A stretch of DNA of 64,000 nt from Tuctoria greenei (Eukaryota > Streptophyta > Magnoliopsida > Poales > Poaceae), in contig JAYESD010000003.1 in the NCBI GenBank assembly GCA_036927565.1, forward strand, positions 36,893,325-36,957,324. Reading direction: 5' to 3'. Positions 1 through 10,121 of this stretch are shown in pieces (the first letter of the stretch is position 1; each line of letters begins with the position of its first letter). A program made the position numbers and the translations under genes. The notes under the pieces were generated by a model. The model was not told the origin of the DNA. It made no database searches and saw nothing but the letters and a program-made list of their open reading frames with translations.

Positions 1-158
1 TCTAGGATGATATGGTTAGTATAATAAAATTTGGTTAATTACTCTTGTTCTGTGGTAATTTTCTGTATACTCTTTGTGAATGCACTCGTGTATGTGTGTT
101 GAACATCCTGGTCACACATATGCGTTCACTTGGTTCATTTTCGGAACCGGGTGTCACA
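1..158 (+). repeat. 3' end of a family A gypsy LTR (window edge)
   Basis: This stretch matches the last ~160 bp of the LTRs of the family A element further right (ends at 43559 and 51236), including an AATAAA at 23-28 and the terminal GTGTCACA at 151-158. Immediately after it, copia reverse transcriptase sequence resumes on the minus strand, so an LTR (solo or part of a full element running off the left edge) is inserted in the copia element. The likely target duplication would start at 159 but its partner lies outside the window. Confidence 0.85.
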
Positions 159-1342
159 GCCTTGTCCATATTGAACTTCTTGAGGATGTCCTGCGTGTAC
201 TTGGTCTGGCTTATGAATGTCCCTTCTCTTAATCGCTTCACATGGAATCTCAAGAAAAACTTTAATTCACCCATCATCGACATCTCGAATCTGTCTATCA
301 TAATCTTGCTAAATTCTTCACAAAAAGACTTATTAGTAAACCAAAGATGATATCATCAACATAGATTTGACATACAAATAGATGATCATCAAAGTGTTTT
401 GTGAACGAAGTATAATCAGCTTTTCCAATTTTAAAACCATTTTGAGTCAGAAAATCTCTAAGACACTCATACAAGCTTGAAGAGCTTGTTTGAGGCCATA
501 GACAGCCTTACGCAGTTTATACACATGGTTAGGGTACTCTTGATCTTCAAATCCCGGTGGATGCTCCATGTACACTTTCTCCTTAATTGGACCGTTGAGG
601 AAGGCACTTTTGATGTCCTTTTGATATAGCTTGAAATTATGGTGAGTAGCATATGCCAATAAAATACAAATGGACTCAAGTCTAGCTACGGGAGCGAAAG
701 TTTTGTCGAAGTCCAAACCTTTGACTTGTGAGTAACCTTTTTCCACAAGTCACGCCTTATTGCTTGTTACCACTCCATGTTCATCTTGTTTGTTCCTAAA
801 GACCCATTTGGTTAGAATGATGTTCACCCTTGGTCTTTCCACAAGTTCCCATACTTCATTTCTCTTGAAGTGGTTTAGCTCCTCTTTCATTGCAATCAAC
901 CAATCTGGATCCTTTAGTGCTTCTTCTACCCTGTATGGTTCCAAAAAAGAGACAAAAGAGTAGTATTCACAGAAATTTGCTATGCGAGATCTAGTGGTCA
1001 CTCCCTTAGCAATGTCTCCAATGATGTTGTTGATGAGATGATCTCTTTGTATACTCTGATGTACTCTTGGGTGAGGAACTTGTGAAGTTATTTGCACTTC
1101 ATTTTCTTCATTGTCAATGTCTCCCCCTAGATCATTGCTTCCTTGATTATATTGATCTTCTTGGTCTTCCTGATGTTGATCTTGTGCATGAGCTCCTCCT
1201 TCATCATTGGTTTCTTGTTGAGGTTCATCTTGTGCACTTGAGTCTTGTGGTTGTTCTTGAGGTCGAATATCACCAAGTGCCATCCTCCTCAACGCTTGAC
1301 TTGGGGCTTCTTCTTGATCTTGCACACACTTATCAACTTGCT
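159..1342 (-). pseudogene. E1 copia reverse transcriptase (broken)
   Basis: The translation carries the copia RT hallmarks in order: the entry region with 'DPDWLIAMKEELNHF' near 900, 'VFRNKQDEHG' near 790, 'FDKTFAPVARLESI' near 690, 'KSAFLNG' near 600, 'VYGLKQA' near 490, and the catalytic YVDD encoded at 352-363. A stop interrupts the frame near 750 and a frameshift lies between 450 and 370. The catalytic aspartates themselves are preserved. RT copies element RNA into cDNA inside virus-like particles. The C-terminal part and RNase H are cut off by the LTR ending at 158. Confidence 0.85.
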
Positions 1343-2220
1343 TCACTTTGGAGCCGTTATTTTTATTGAACACTTCGTCACGTGCAACCTCAAGAAGCCA
1401 GAGACTTTGTTGAAGACACGATAGGCGTAGGCGTTCGAATCATAACCAAGCAAGAACCCTTCATCAGATTTCGAAGCGAACTTTGAAGTCCCCCATTTCT
1501 TGTTCAAGATAAAACGTTTACATCCAAATACTTTGAAATATGAAACGCTCGGTCTATTACCGGTGAGGAGCTCATATGACGTCTTCTTCAAAAGTTGGTG
1601 AAGATATAGCCGGTTCGTGGCGTGACAAGCGGTGTTCACCGCTTCAGCCCAAAACCGGTCCGAAGTCTTGTATTCATCTAGTATTGTCCTAGCCATCTCG
1701 ATGAATGTCCTGTTCTTCCTTTCGGCCACCCATTTTGTTCAGGGGAGTAGGGCGCCAAAAATTCATGCTTTATTCCTTATTGTTCTAGGTACTCCTCAAC
1801 TTGTGTATTCTTTAAATCCGTTCCTTTGTCACTTCTAATGTTCTTCACGGTTGAGGAGAATTCGTTTTGTGCCCTTTTCAGAAATTTCTTGAGGATTCCC
1901 TTAGTTTCTGATTTATCATACAAGAAAAATACCCAGGTAAATCTAGAAAAATCATCAACAATGACCAATCCATATTTGTTACCGTTGATGCTTATATAAG
2001 CAATTGGACCAAAGAGGTCCATGTGTAGATGTTCTAGTGGTCTTGAGGTAGTCATCACGTTCTTGGCGAGATGTGGTGCTCCAACTTGTTTTCCCGCCTG
2101 GCAAGCGATGCATGACCTACCTTGGATGTGACCACCTTTTAGAAGTTTCTGTAGATTTCTCATCCCAACATGGGCTAGCCGTCTATGCCACAGCCGTCCC
2201 ATGTTAGTTTTAGCAACCAA
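1343..2220 (-). pseudogene. E1 copia integrase (broken)
   Basis: The N-terminal zinc-binding module is visible as 'LWHRRLAHVG' near 2190 and 'CIACQAGK' near 2095. The rve core follows with 'VIVDDFSRFTWVFFLYDK' near 1960 (first Asp), 'IRSDKGTDLKN' near 1830 (second Asp) and 'AERKNRTFIEMARTILDE' near 1710 (catalytic Glu present). Integrase joins cDNA ends to chromosomal DNA. The frame is shifted between about 1780 and 1730. The typical 'NGTEFKN' motif is altered to 'KGTDLKN'. After the core comes an acidic, Gln-rich linker at about 1100-1370 leading to RT. Confidence 0.85.
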
Positions 2221-2257
2221 GCAAGTGTTGAGTTTAGCTTTATCTTTGTTGAAGTCA

Positions 2258-2617
2258 TCAAGATAGTTTTCCCTTCAACATTCCCTTGAATGCAATCGAG
2301 CCATCACTTCTTCTAAAAATGATCACACCCTCATCAGTGAATAAGCAGTTATAACCTTTGTTGCACAACTGAGATATGGACAAGAGGTTATAATCTAAAG
2401 AATCTACATGTAAAACATTTGAGAGAGTATGCTGGGAAGAGATTTCAATTATACCACTACCAAGGACCTTTGCTTGGCCGTTGTCTCCAAAATATATCCC
2501 TTCACTTGGATCCGCGTTGCGCTCATACTCCATGAACATACTCCTCTCTCCGGTCATGTGATTAGTGAATCTACTTTCCAACACCCATATTGATCCACTG
2601 GAGGAGTAGGCATGCAA
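2258..2617 (-). pseudogene. E1 copia aspartic protease (catalytic motif lost)
   Basis: The stretch 'IWVLESRFTNHMTGE' near 2570-2600 occupies the position of the copia protease signature 'WxLDSGxxxHMTG'. The catalytic Asp has become Glu and the Gly has become Arg, so the enzyme that would cleave the Gag-Pol precursor is inactive. Downstream sequence retains the family pattern 'GSGIIEISSQHTLSNVLHV' and 'NLLSISQLCNKGY', typical of copia proteases. Confidence 0.8.
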
Positions 2618-4588
2618 AACAGAACTATTTCTTTGTTTTAGGTACCCAAGCTTGCTTGGGTCCTAGCAAGTTAGTCAAGAGTCTTGGGCACCCACACACA
2701 AGTTTTTGAGTTCTTGTGGTGTGGCCCTGCATATTTAGCAAATACATGTCCAAATCTGTCTTTCATGACTACATAGGAAGCATGAAAAGTACGAAATAGT
2801 ATTTGCAAGTCAGATTCACGTGATGTTTCTTTAGCAAAAGTAATTTGCTTCTTAGCATGAACATTGGTCGACATGTGTTTATTCTTGTTAAATCCAAGAC
2901 CATCTTTGATGTTAGGAGGTCTAGTGACCATATATGCACTGCATGCATATTTGATATTTCCCTTGTCAAAGATGTCACTTTGGGATGGATGTTTAGCATG
3001 AGAAGTAGGAGAATCAAGTTTAACAACATTTTTTTAATGGAACATGTGCAAGTTACAATTGTTATCGGACTTACACCTTTGGAAGGTGAGCTTTTGGAGG
3101 AGGAGGAGGAGTCACTTTGCTTGAGTGACTCAACTTGCACTTCATGGTTTTGTTAACTTTTGACAATTTAGCAAGTTCATCCTTGATTGCAACATGTGAG
3201 TCTTCTAGTTTTGAGTAAGTTTCCTTACTCAAGGCTAGCTCATGCTCAAGTGACCTGCTCTTCTCCTTCTCAAGCTTAAGGAGTTTCTCAACCTCTTGAT
3301 ATCTCTTCCTTTCACAGATGAGCATATCCTCTTGTCGGTTGACAAGCTCCTCCTTCTTAAAAATTTCACCCGACAACAAATTTATTTTCCTTAAAGCAGT
3401 TTTACTTGATCCTTTAAACATATTCTCATTTTCACTAGAGCTATCAAAATCATCAAAAGAGGAATTAATCGAGGGGGGTGTAAGTTGAACCTTTTTCTTG
3501 CCTTCCTTAGCCATAAGGCAAGTGTGATTGTGAGTCTCCCATCCCCCCATGTTCGGGAAGAGCGTAAACTTCCTGGTAGGCTTCTTGATGGCATTGTTGG
3601 CTATCTACTCTTTTTCATCGGAGGAAGACTCGTCGTTTGAGTCCCACTACTTGCCAATGTGCGCTTGGTGAGCTTGCCTCCTTTTCCTAAAAATTTTCTT
3701 TTCTTGAGGCTTCCTTCTTCCTTTATTTTCTTCATAAGTGTAGTCAACCATGAAGTGACCGTACTCGCCACAGTTGTACCAGGTACGTCGAGCCTTGGAT
3801 TTTCCTTTTCCTTTGCTCTTCCCTTCACTTGAGTTTCTTCCCTTCCTTCTTCTCATCATGCGCTTGAATTTCTTGATGAAGAATGCCATTCCCTCTTCAT
3901 CCAAATTTATGCTTACATCACTTGTGTCTTCATCATCTTGTGCTTCACGAGCTTCCTTCCCCTTAAGCTTGCAAGTTGCTTGAGAGGAACGTCCTTCTTC
4001 TTGGAGGAAGTGAGCTCAACTAGGTCTTTGAAGTATTGGGCCTCCTTCTCCATCATCACATGGTTGATATTTTTGCCCAATAGTTCATCTAGAGTCATTT
4101 TGTGGAACCCCGGGCTTTCTCGGATACTAGAGCACAAAGTGACATTTCTTGGCATAAATGCTCTAATCATTCTTTTGACCACCTCATATTCGGTCCACTT
4201 ATTGCTTCCATAGGCGCGGATCTAGTTGATAAGCGCCTTCATCTGGTTGTACATGTCTTGATGTGATTCGCCTTCTTCAATGGCAAATCTCCCCAATTCT
4301 CCTTCAAGCAATGACATTTTAGCTCCTCGTACTGACTGATTTCCTTCGTGTGCAGTCTTGAGTGTATCCCATATTTCCTTTGCACTTTCTAGTCCATCAA
4401 TCTTGGTGAACTCTTCTTGGCCTAGATATGAAGTGATCACTACAACGGCTTGTGCATTGCGATGAATTTCTTGTTCTTGTTCCAGAGTCAATATGCCAAA
4501 GACTTGGGTTCAATGAGATTAAGTGCATTTTCATATTGTATTTCCACATGGTATAATCATTTCCGTCGAATTGCGTAGGTTTTCCCAT
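2618..4588 (-). pseudogene. E1 gag with C-terminal coiled-coil/linker (broken)
   Basis: The start is taken at the minus-strand ATG whose A is at 4588 ('MGKPTQFDGNDYTMWK'), a usual copia Gag beginning. It is followed by 'LTLEQEQEIHRNAQAVVVI' near 4460, 'AKEIWDTLKTAHEG' near 4380 and 'MTLDELLGKNINHVMMEKE' near 4080. A basic stretch and a zinc knuckle follow near 3750 ('YNCGEYGHFMVDY'), in which the first Cys is Trp and the last Cys-equivalent is Tyr. From 3550 to 3071 lies a long Lys/Glu-rich coiled-coil segment, then a proline run, then a linker to protease, the extended Gag C-terminus usual in Sireviruses. Several frameshifts break the frame, for example near 3900 and 3600. Confidence 0.8.
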
Positions 4589-4880
4589 AGGAATGGAAGA
4601 TTATTTTAATTGAGACGATTGTAATTGTAAGGATATCGGGAGTAGTCGTGATGACCACTCCCCGTCGTCTTCTCGTCCTCTTTTCCTTTTTGACTCAGGA
4701 GTTTCTTCCTTAAAGTGCCTTGAGGTGACATACTTCTTCATCATCATGTTGATTTTCCCTGAGTACATTGAAGGCTTTTGCATCAAGCTCTTCTTCGGTG
4801 TTGAGCACCTTCGAGATCTCGTTGTTCTTCTCAAAGACCATTGATCTCTCCGAGCGGTGAGTCTCGTCGATGGAGAACCT

Positions 4881-4892
4881 GCTATGATACCA
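4881..4892 (-). other. E1 primer-binding site
   Basis: The minus strand reads TGGTATCATAGC directly after the 5' LTR end with a 2-bp gap. This is one mismatch from TGGTATCAGAGC, the complement of plant initiator Met-tRNA, the usual primer of copia and many gypsy elements. Confidence 0.85.
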
Positions 4893-4973
4893 ATTGAATG
4901 AGGCCTAGAGGGGGGTGAATAGGCTTTGAAAATTTCCTGCACACTTAATCAAACTGTCAAATACTTGAGTGAC

Positions 4974-5008
4974 CGAACTTGTCCGGTTGGAGGTGCGGAC
5001 TAGTCCGG
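4974..5008. repeat. Palindrome pair in transcribed part of E1 LTR
   Basis: Two imperfect copies of the 12-bp palindrome begin at 4974 (CGAACTTGTCCG) and 4996 (CGGACTAGTCCG), start-to-start distance 22 bp. In element orientation the pair lies downstream of the TATA box near the LTR 3' end. Family A and B gypsy LTRs have a similar isolated downstream pair. Confidence 0.8.
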
Positions 5009-5661
5009 TGAGGTAATGTGTAGCGAGTTAATTAAATGTTAATTCAGGAATTAAATGTTATAGCAGCGGAAATTGAACAACTATTGAGATCACTTGAATT
5101 GGCAATCAATATTACAAAGTTACATGTGGAAAGCAAGTGTAATTCAAGTTACAAGATCGATGAACTTAATGCCCTAAGTAATGATGATGCAAAAATAAAG
5201 AAGCACACGGGACACGAACTTGTACTGAGTTTCGATCTCACCAAAGAGATTTACTCCTCGTTGAGGAACCCCACACAGAGCAGAGTCTCTTCAAACCCTT
5301 TCCCTCATCAAGTCACCACACAAGACCGACTCGATTCCACTATCACGGGTAATCACCGAGTTTATGGGGCAACCTCACACGTTGAGAGATCCCACAAGAA
5401 TTACAACAAAAATATGATCAAATACACTCGAAAAGATTACAAGTAAATGCGCGAGTGTAAAGAGATCAAACCCCAAGAGCTCAATGAAGCGTAGACACCG
5501 ATCTTCCAATCCCAAATATGAATACTCAAAGATTTTCACTTTTGAGGACCTTAGATGTGTGGGGAGATGTGTTTTTGTGCTCTTGGGACAAGTCGCGGTG
5601 CTAGGGTTTGAGTTGCGAACAGTAGAATGCATGTATTGTGTTTGTGGGGTTGTGGATCTCC

Positions 5662-5669
5662 TATTTATA
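5662..5669 (-). promoter_or_regulatory. TATA box of E1 LTR
   Basis: The minus strand reads TATAAATA in the context ACAATATAAATAGGAG. It lies about 790 bp into the LTR and immediately downstream of the palindrome array, so it is the probable core promoter of the copia element. A degenerate palindrome pair (5704-5737) sits just upstream of it. Confidence 0.7.
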
Positions 5670-5807
5670 TTGTTTCCAAAATTATTATCGTTCGGGCTCT
5701 CGACGACCGGACTAGGCCGTACTGGGTTTTGTACTTGTTCGGTGTGCTGTGTAAAATAGGTGTGGAATGTGAAGCATGCTAGAAACCCTAAATTGTGTGA
5801 GGTATAC

Positions 5808-6204
5808 CAGACTAGTCTGGTAGGTGTCCAGACTTGTCCGGTGCCCTATGTATTTGAGTTCTAGAGAGTTTCACGGACTAGTCCAGTCCACGAGCGGACT
5901 TGTCCGGTGCTATGTGTTATAGAGCATCTGAGAGTTCAACGGACTAGTCCGGTCCTATGGATGGACTTGTCCGGTGCACAACATAATAGGTTTAGAGAGA
6001 GTTAAACAGAGTAGTCTGGTGCATGAATGGACTAGTCCAGTGCACTGTGAAATGTGGTTCTAGAAAGTTGATCGGATTAGTCCGGTCCATAAGCAGACTA
6101 GTCAAGTGCACTGTGAATTTGAACACCAGAGAGTTGAACGGACTAGTCCGGTTCATGAACGGACCAGTCCGGTGCTCAACGAATTTTTAGGTTGATTTTA
6201 AGCC
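5808..6204. repeat. Tandem 66-bp repeat carrying phased palindrome pairs (E1 U3)
   Basis: Six degenerate units start at 5808, 5874, 5940, 6007, 6073 and 6139, a period of 66-67 bp. Each unit holds one GGACTAGTCC-type palindrome followed 21-22 bp later by a GGACTTGTCC-type (or degenerate) copy, then a spacer that usually contains GAGAGTT. In element orientation the array lies upstream of the TATA box, in the position of a U3 enhancer. Confidence 0.85.
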
Positions 6205-6459
6205 CTTACCCATCCGCAAAGACTTGAGCTCTTGGGATGTGTCTCTCACACAAATCCTATACATTTAAGTCTACTTTGCGCTTCAGTCATCAGTTGAGCT
6301 TTTCTCTTTTACTTCACCACTTCATTTTTCATTTTTTAAATGCACTAAACTATCTCATTTAAATTGACCTGCAGTCATCTCAAGAAGTCCATTAGGATCT
6401 CAACTGTTTGTCATCAATCATCCAAAACCCACAAGGGATTGCCTAGATGCACTCTCACA

Positions 6460-8258
6460 ACTCTGTCTTCTTGGGGTGTCGGCGTGGACGATAAGATGAG
6501 TTTTCCGCATAGATCAAATTCCCAATTAATTAAATGAGCGGGTACACCTTTGGAGGTTTGATTTTGACCTCTTGAATGTGTTTAACATTCAACCCATACT
6601 TGATACGGATCATGGTGCATTGCTCGAACTTTGGCGAAAGTTAAACTTCTCCTCCTTGCCATTGATATGGAAGTGGATTTCTCTAGCTCCCACATCTATG
6701 CGAGCCTTCGTGGTGCTAAGGAATGGTTTCCCAAGGATGAGCGGCGTATCCTTCGATACCTCCATGTCGAGCACCACAAAATCCATAGGTATCATGCAAT
6801 CCCAGATTTTCACCGGAACATCTTCAGCGATACCTGCCGAATAAAAGACTGAAGAATCGGCAAGTTGGAGCTGTATTAGTGTTGGAGTAAGCTCCGTGAA
6901 GTCTAGCTGGTCGAAAACCACCTTGGGCATCACACTTACACTTGCTCCAAGGTCACAAAGGGCCTTATTAAAATGGTGACCCCAATTTGAGCAAGGTATT
7001 GTAGGACATCCAGGGTCTTTTAGCCAGTTGCCTCCTTGAATAGAAATCATATTGGCACTTTCCACAAGACGTTTGGGCTATCCTGGCATCATGATGTTCT
7101 CCATTGGTGGAACGGCAGCTGCCAGTTTAGCAACCTGAGTTTCCAGCATCTTGTTGAAGCTCAATTGATTCTTGAAGGCTGAGGATAGTCTTTCAATCTT
7201 GGCATTAATGCTCTCTAGGGTCTTGTAATGAGCCGACAGCTTCTTGGATAGAGCATCATTGATCTTGTGTTGGCTAATGGCAAGTTCTCTCAAGTTCGAT
7301 AGATTTCCATTAGTGTCATTGTTGTTGTACCCTCCTTGAAAGAATGGGCTTGGTTGCCCCCACCCTTGACCTCCTGGACGATAGACATTGTTGTTTCCAT
7401 TGTTGGCTATGTATAGGGCATCCTGACAGGTTTCTGTACAGTCATTGCCCAAATGGCCCGTGTTGCCAAAGACTTCCCAAGTGATGTGAGAGTCTAAGGC
7501 ATAGGCATTGCCACATACCTCACCATTTCCTTGTCCATCAATCTTCTTCAGAAGGAGGTCCAATTTGGCAGCGATCATGTCCCCTTCAAGGTGTGCATGT
7601 CTTGCTGGTGGGTATGAAGACACTTGTCGCTCCAACCCATGTTTGACACCATTTTCCCAATCAAATCTTTGGCTTTGAGCACCATCAATGAGAATAAGAT
7701 ACCTCTAGCAGCAGCATCGACATGGTCATGGGTGGAAGGGATCAGCCCGTTGTAGAAGTTTTGGATAATGAGCCAATCATCCATCCCATGGTGGGGAAAG
7801 GAGAGGATGTACTCCTACAGCCTTTCCCAAGCCTCAAGAATGGACTCCTTGCCATCTTGCTGGAAGCTGGAAATTCTTCCATGTAGGGCATTGGTTTTGC
7901 CCAACGGGAAAAACTTGGCGAGTGTCATAGAACACTTCTCTCAAGTGTCTACAACACTTCGGTTTGTGTAGAACCACTGTTTCATTCTACCAAGAAGAGA
8001 GAACGGAAACATCCTAAGACGGACAACATCAGGAGATACGTCCTTGATCTTAAAAGTGTTGCAGATCTCAAGGAACTATTGCAGGTGAGCACTTGCATAC
8101 TCGTTAGCCTTCCTACAAAATGGGTTGGTTTACACCATAGTGATTATGCCGATCTTGATTTCGAAGTTCACATCTCCCGTGTTAACAGTGGGCCCAACAG
8201 GCACAATGTTAGTATAGGGAGCCGAAAACTAACGAAGGGTCTTCTGGGCCATTGGCAT
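6460..8258 (-). pseudogene. Athila-like copy L gag-protease (broken)
   Basis: A likely start is the minus-strand ATG with A at 8258 ('MPMAQKTLR'). The capsid region follows with 'RLRMFPFSLLGRMKQWFY' near 7990, 'ISSFQQDGKESILEAWERL' near 7850 and 'DDWLIIQNFYNGLIPST' near 7770. A degenerate zinc knuckle 'FGNTGHLGNDC' lies near 7450 (first Cys is Phe), followed by Asn-rich 'GGYNNND' sequence and a coiled-coil. The aspartic protease 'CDLGASVSVMPK' lies near 6935 and 'PLILGKPFLSTTKA' near 6715. In Athila proteases the D-L-G-A form replaces D-S-G. Stops occur, for example near 8210 and 7930. E1 insertion removes the rest of pol from view. Confidence 0.75.
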
Positions 8259-8494
8259 TTTGGTTTTTGGTGCAGTTACGCTGGCTTGCTTTGTCGCTCG
8301 AAGCTTCTGAGGAGTAACGACATGAGGTCGATCTTTCAGAAGGGATTAGGGATCTTCAAAAAAGTTTTTGGGCAAGCGGAAACCAGACATACACTGCCTT
8401 GTTTTCACATAAAATACAAAAACAAGAAGGATTATCCTACTAACACCTACCAGGGTCCTATCCTATTAACTCAATCATGCAATACTTCGGTTGC

Positions 8495-8576
8495 CTTCCT
8501 GGCAACAACACCAGAAATGCTTGTTGATATTTCCAACGCACTACTTACAATTCATCCCTAGCAGGGGTGCCATAAA
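8495..8576 (-). other. Duplicated LTR-end / primer-binding module of copy L
   Basis: On the minus strand the string TATCAACAAGCATTT occurs twice, ending near 8574 and 8515. Each is followed by a sequence resembling the Athila/Tat tRNA-Asp-type primer-binding site: GGCACCCCTGCTAGGGA near 8555-8571 and GGTGTTGTTGCCAGGA near 8496-8511. The outer copy is taken as the true LTR boundary. The inner one looks like a 58-59 bp duplication of LTR end plus primer site. Confidence 0.55.
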
Positions 8577-9606
8577 TGCTTGTTGATAGTTTTTAGGTCA
8601 CAGATGTAAGCCCACAAGTGCATGGAATCTATCGATGTAGCATTTCCCCTTTTAGAATATTCCCAAAAGGTGTCATTTCTTTTCTCCCAAAGAAAGCCTA
8701 GATGGAAGCAAAGCAATCATCAAATGAGGAGGCTAGGTTGGTCTAGGTAGGGTTCTAGCAAGGATGGGTAATTGATAGTCTGGAGGTAGTGTGACACATA
8801 CGAGAGCATTCTATCCTAGGGGGGGTAAATGAGGTAATGAGGGACTAGGCTAAGAGTTAGGTAGATACTCCTACTATGCTTCTAATGTACATATACATAG
8901 CCTAAGTTAGTTACTAATGATTATATTAATTATGAATTCTCACGCTAAGTGGATTAACACATCGGGCACGGGTTTACCCCTAGCAATACTTGGATGACTC
9001 CCATCAAGAGCCTGTGGCATAGCCGAACATGGAGGATTACAAAGGACAGATAGGACTATCACCACCTACTGTCTACTGCTTCAATCTGTGGGTCTACGAG
9101 ACATTCAACGCTACTTATCTACCCTAGCACCATGCTAGCATATTAAGTAATTACCTTAAGAGCCTAGGCACAAGCGATCCTAACGCAATGAACTAAATCA
9201 TCGTCGAACCAATGTTAATTCATAACATAAGTGATTCATATTAACATAATCATGTCATAGCTAATTAGACTAGTGGGAGTTTGTAGTGTTTATGATGATA
9301 TAATGAGAACGATATGGCATAATCATAAATACTACTCCCACCACATATATGGAATCCACAATCAAACAAGAAACGCCTTATCAAAGTATATGAACAACAG
9401 AAGACTAAATATAATATCTTTATTAAGAGCAAAGTCACAAATATAAATAGGAATATAAGAGCCATACCTTTCCCAATTAGGAATAGATAAGAGACTCATT
9501 CTACTCCTCTCCTACTTGGACTATGGACTAGAGGCTCTCCTCTCTGTAGCCTAAACTCCTCTAAACCTATGGAGAATACTGGATACAATTGAATGAGTAC
9601 TCAAGT

Positions 9607-9607
<1 letters not shown>

Positions 9608-9638
<31 letters not shown>
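9608..9638. repeat. (TG)n microsatellite
   Basis: An uninterrupted dinucleotide repeat of 31 bases lies ~20 bp downstream of the minus-strand TATA box of the Athila-like LTR, so it would fall in or near the transcription start region. Confidence 0.95.
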
Positions 9639-9639
<1 letters not shown>

Positions 9640-9656
9640 TGTGAGGGTAGGGGTCC

Positions 9657-9664
9657 TATTTATA
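9657..9664 (-). promoter_or_regulatory. TATA box of Athila-like LTR
   Basis: The minus strand reads TATAAATA in the context AGCTATAAATAGGACC. Upstream (higher coordinates) are CACGTG cores near 9734 and 9909. This is a motif-based call only. Confidence 0.6.
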
Positions 9665-10121
9665 GCTGGAGAAGGGTCAAATCCCGCCACCAAAAGTGTG
9701 CGAATCAGTCTTCATCGTTATTAGGGCACCACAGGGAGTCGACACGTGGCAGTTGACCGTGTTGGCGCCAGAACCTAGTCTTGGCTTATTTTTGCGATGA
9801 TCTTCCTCCAGGTCACTTCCAGGTGGGTCTCCATGACTGATATGGGTTATACACCATTGGATGGCCTCAGATACTTCTGTTTGTGGGCCATTTTGATCCA
9901 TGTGGTGCCACGTGTCGTCGTTTGATTGGTTGGGATGGTATTTTATAGGATTGCTTCCCCTCTTTTACCACATTTTCTATAATAATTCCCTGCATGCACT
10001 ATTTCTCCAAGGACAAGTGGAAATAGGTTAAATAGAAAGGTGATGTGTGCAAGAAATGACAATTCCTTCACACAATTGAGTTATAGTGATGGGTGAAATT
10101 TGTATATAGCAGCCGTCAACA

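Larger units (their letters stand above)
159..6459 (-). mobile_element. E1: Ty1/copia retrotransposon, Sirevirus-like, 3' part outside window
   Basis: Read on the minus strand the order is 5' LTR (6459-4895), primer-binding site, gag, protease, integrase, reverse transcriptase. Integrase before reverse transcriptase defines Ty1/copia. The gag has the Sirevirus-type block 'MTLDELLGK...MMEKEAQY' near 4080, and the LTR begins TGTGAGAGTGCATCTAGG on the minus strand and ends with a G-tract next to TGAAT, both familiar from grass Sireviruses. The coding region has many stops and frameshifts, so the copy is dead. It is inserted in the Athila-like copy to its right (junction 6459/6460) and is itself interrupted by a gypsy LTR at 158/159. 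Confidence 0.85.
4895..6459 (-). repeat. E1 5' LTR (copia)
   Basis: The LTR is 1,565 bp with TG...CA ends: minus-strand start TGTGAGAGTGCATCTAGG at 6459 and end CCTCATTCA at 4895. It contains a minus-strand TATA box, a six-unit tandem repeat upstream of it and many GGAC(T/A)AGTCC-type palindromes. Its 3' end carries the G-rich block CTAGAGGGGGGTGAATAGG at 4905-4923. Plus-strand open frames at 5036-5446 and 5484-5759 lie inside it and look fortuitous. The right target duplication would start at 6460, but its partner is outside the window. Confidence 0.85.
6460..10121 (-). mobile_element. Athila-like Ty3/gypsy copy L (5' part)
   Basis: On the minus strand this unit reads LTR (10121 to about 8577), primer-binding site, gag, protease, and is then cut by E1 at 6459. 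The protease signature 'ALCDLGASVSVMP' and the gag block 'VQNFYNGL'-like near 7760 are typical of the Athila/Tat branch of Ty3/gypsy. No RT or integrase is in the window. The region is degenerate and older than E1, which is inserted in it. Confidence 0.7.
8577..10121 (-). repeat. Athila-like LTR shared by copies L and R
   Basis: The LTR is about 1.55 kb. The minus-strand start TGTTGACGGCTG at 10121 is a familiar beginning for this group, and the 3' end near 8577 is followed by a primer-binding site. A TATA box lies at 9657-9664 (minus), a (TG)n tract just downstream at 9608-9638, and two G-box-like CACGTG sites (near 9734 and 9909) upstream, a plausible promoter arrangement. No protein-coding gene is seen in it. 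The outer boundaries are inferred from terminal dinucleotides and flanking sequence, since no second LTR copy is in the window. Confidence 0.6.

Noticed and set aside
5036..5759. Plus-strand open frames of 136 and 91 codons.
   Set aside because: They lie within the minus-strand E1 LTR, show no domain and overlap promoter sequence.
5808..6204. Regularly spaced repeats considered as a CRISPR-like array.
   Set aside because: Repeats are degenerate, spacers are similar to each other, and the context is a plant LTR. It is a tandem repeat.
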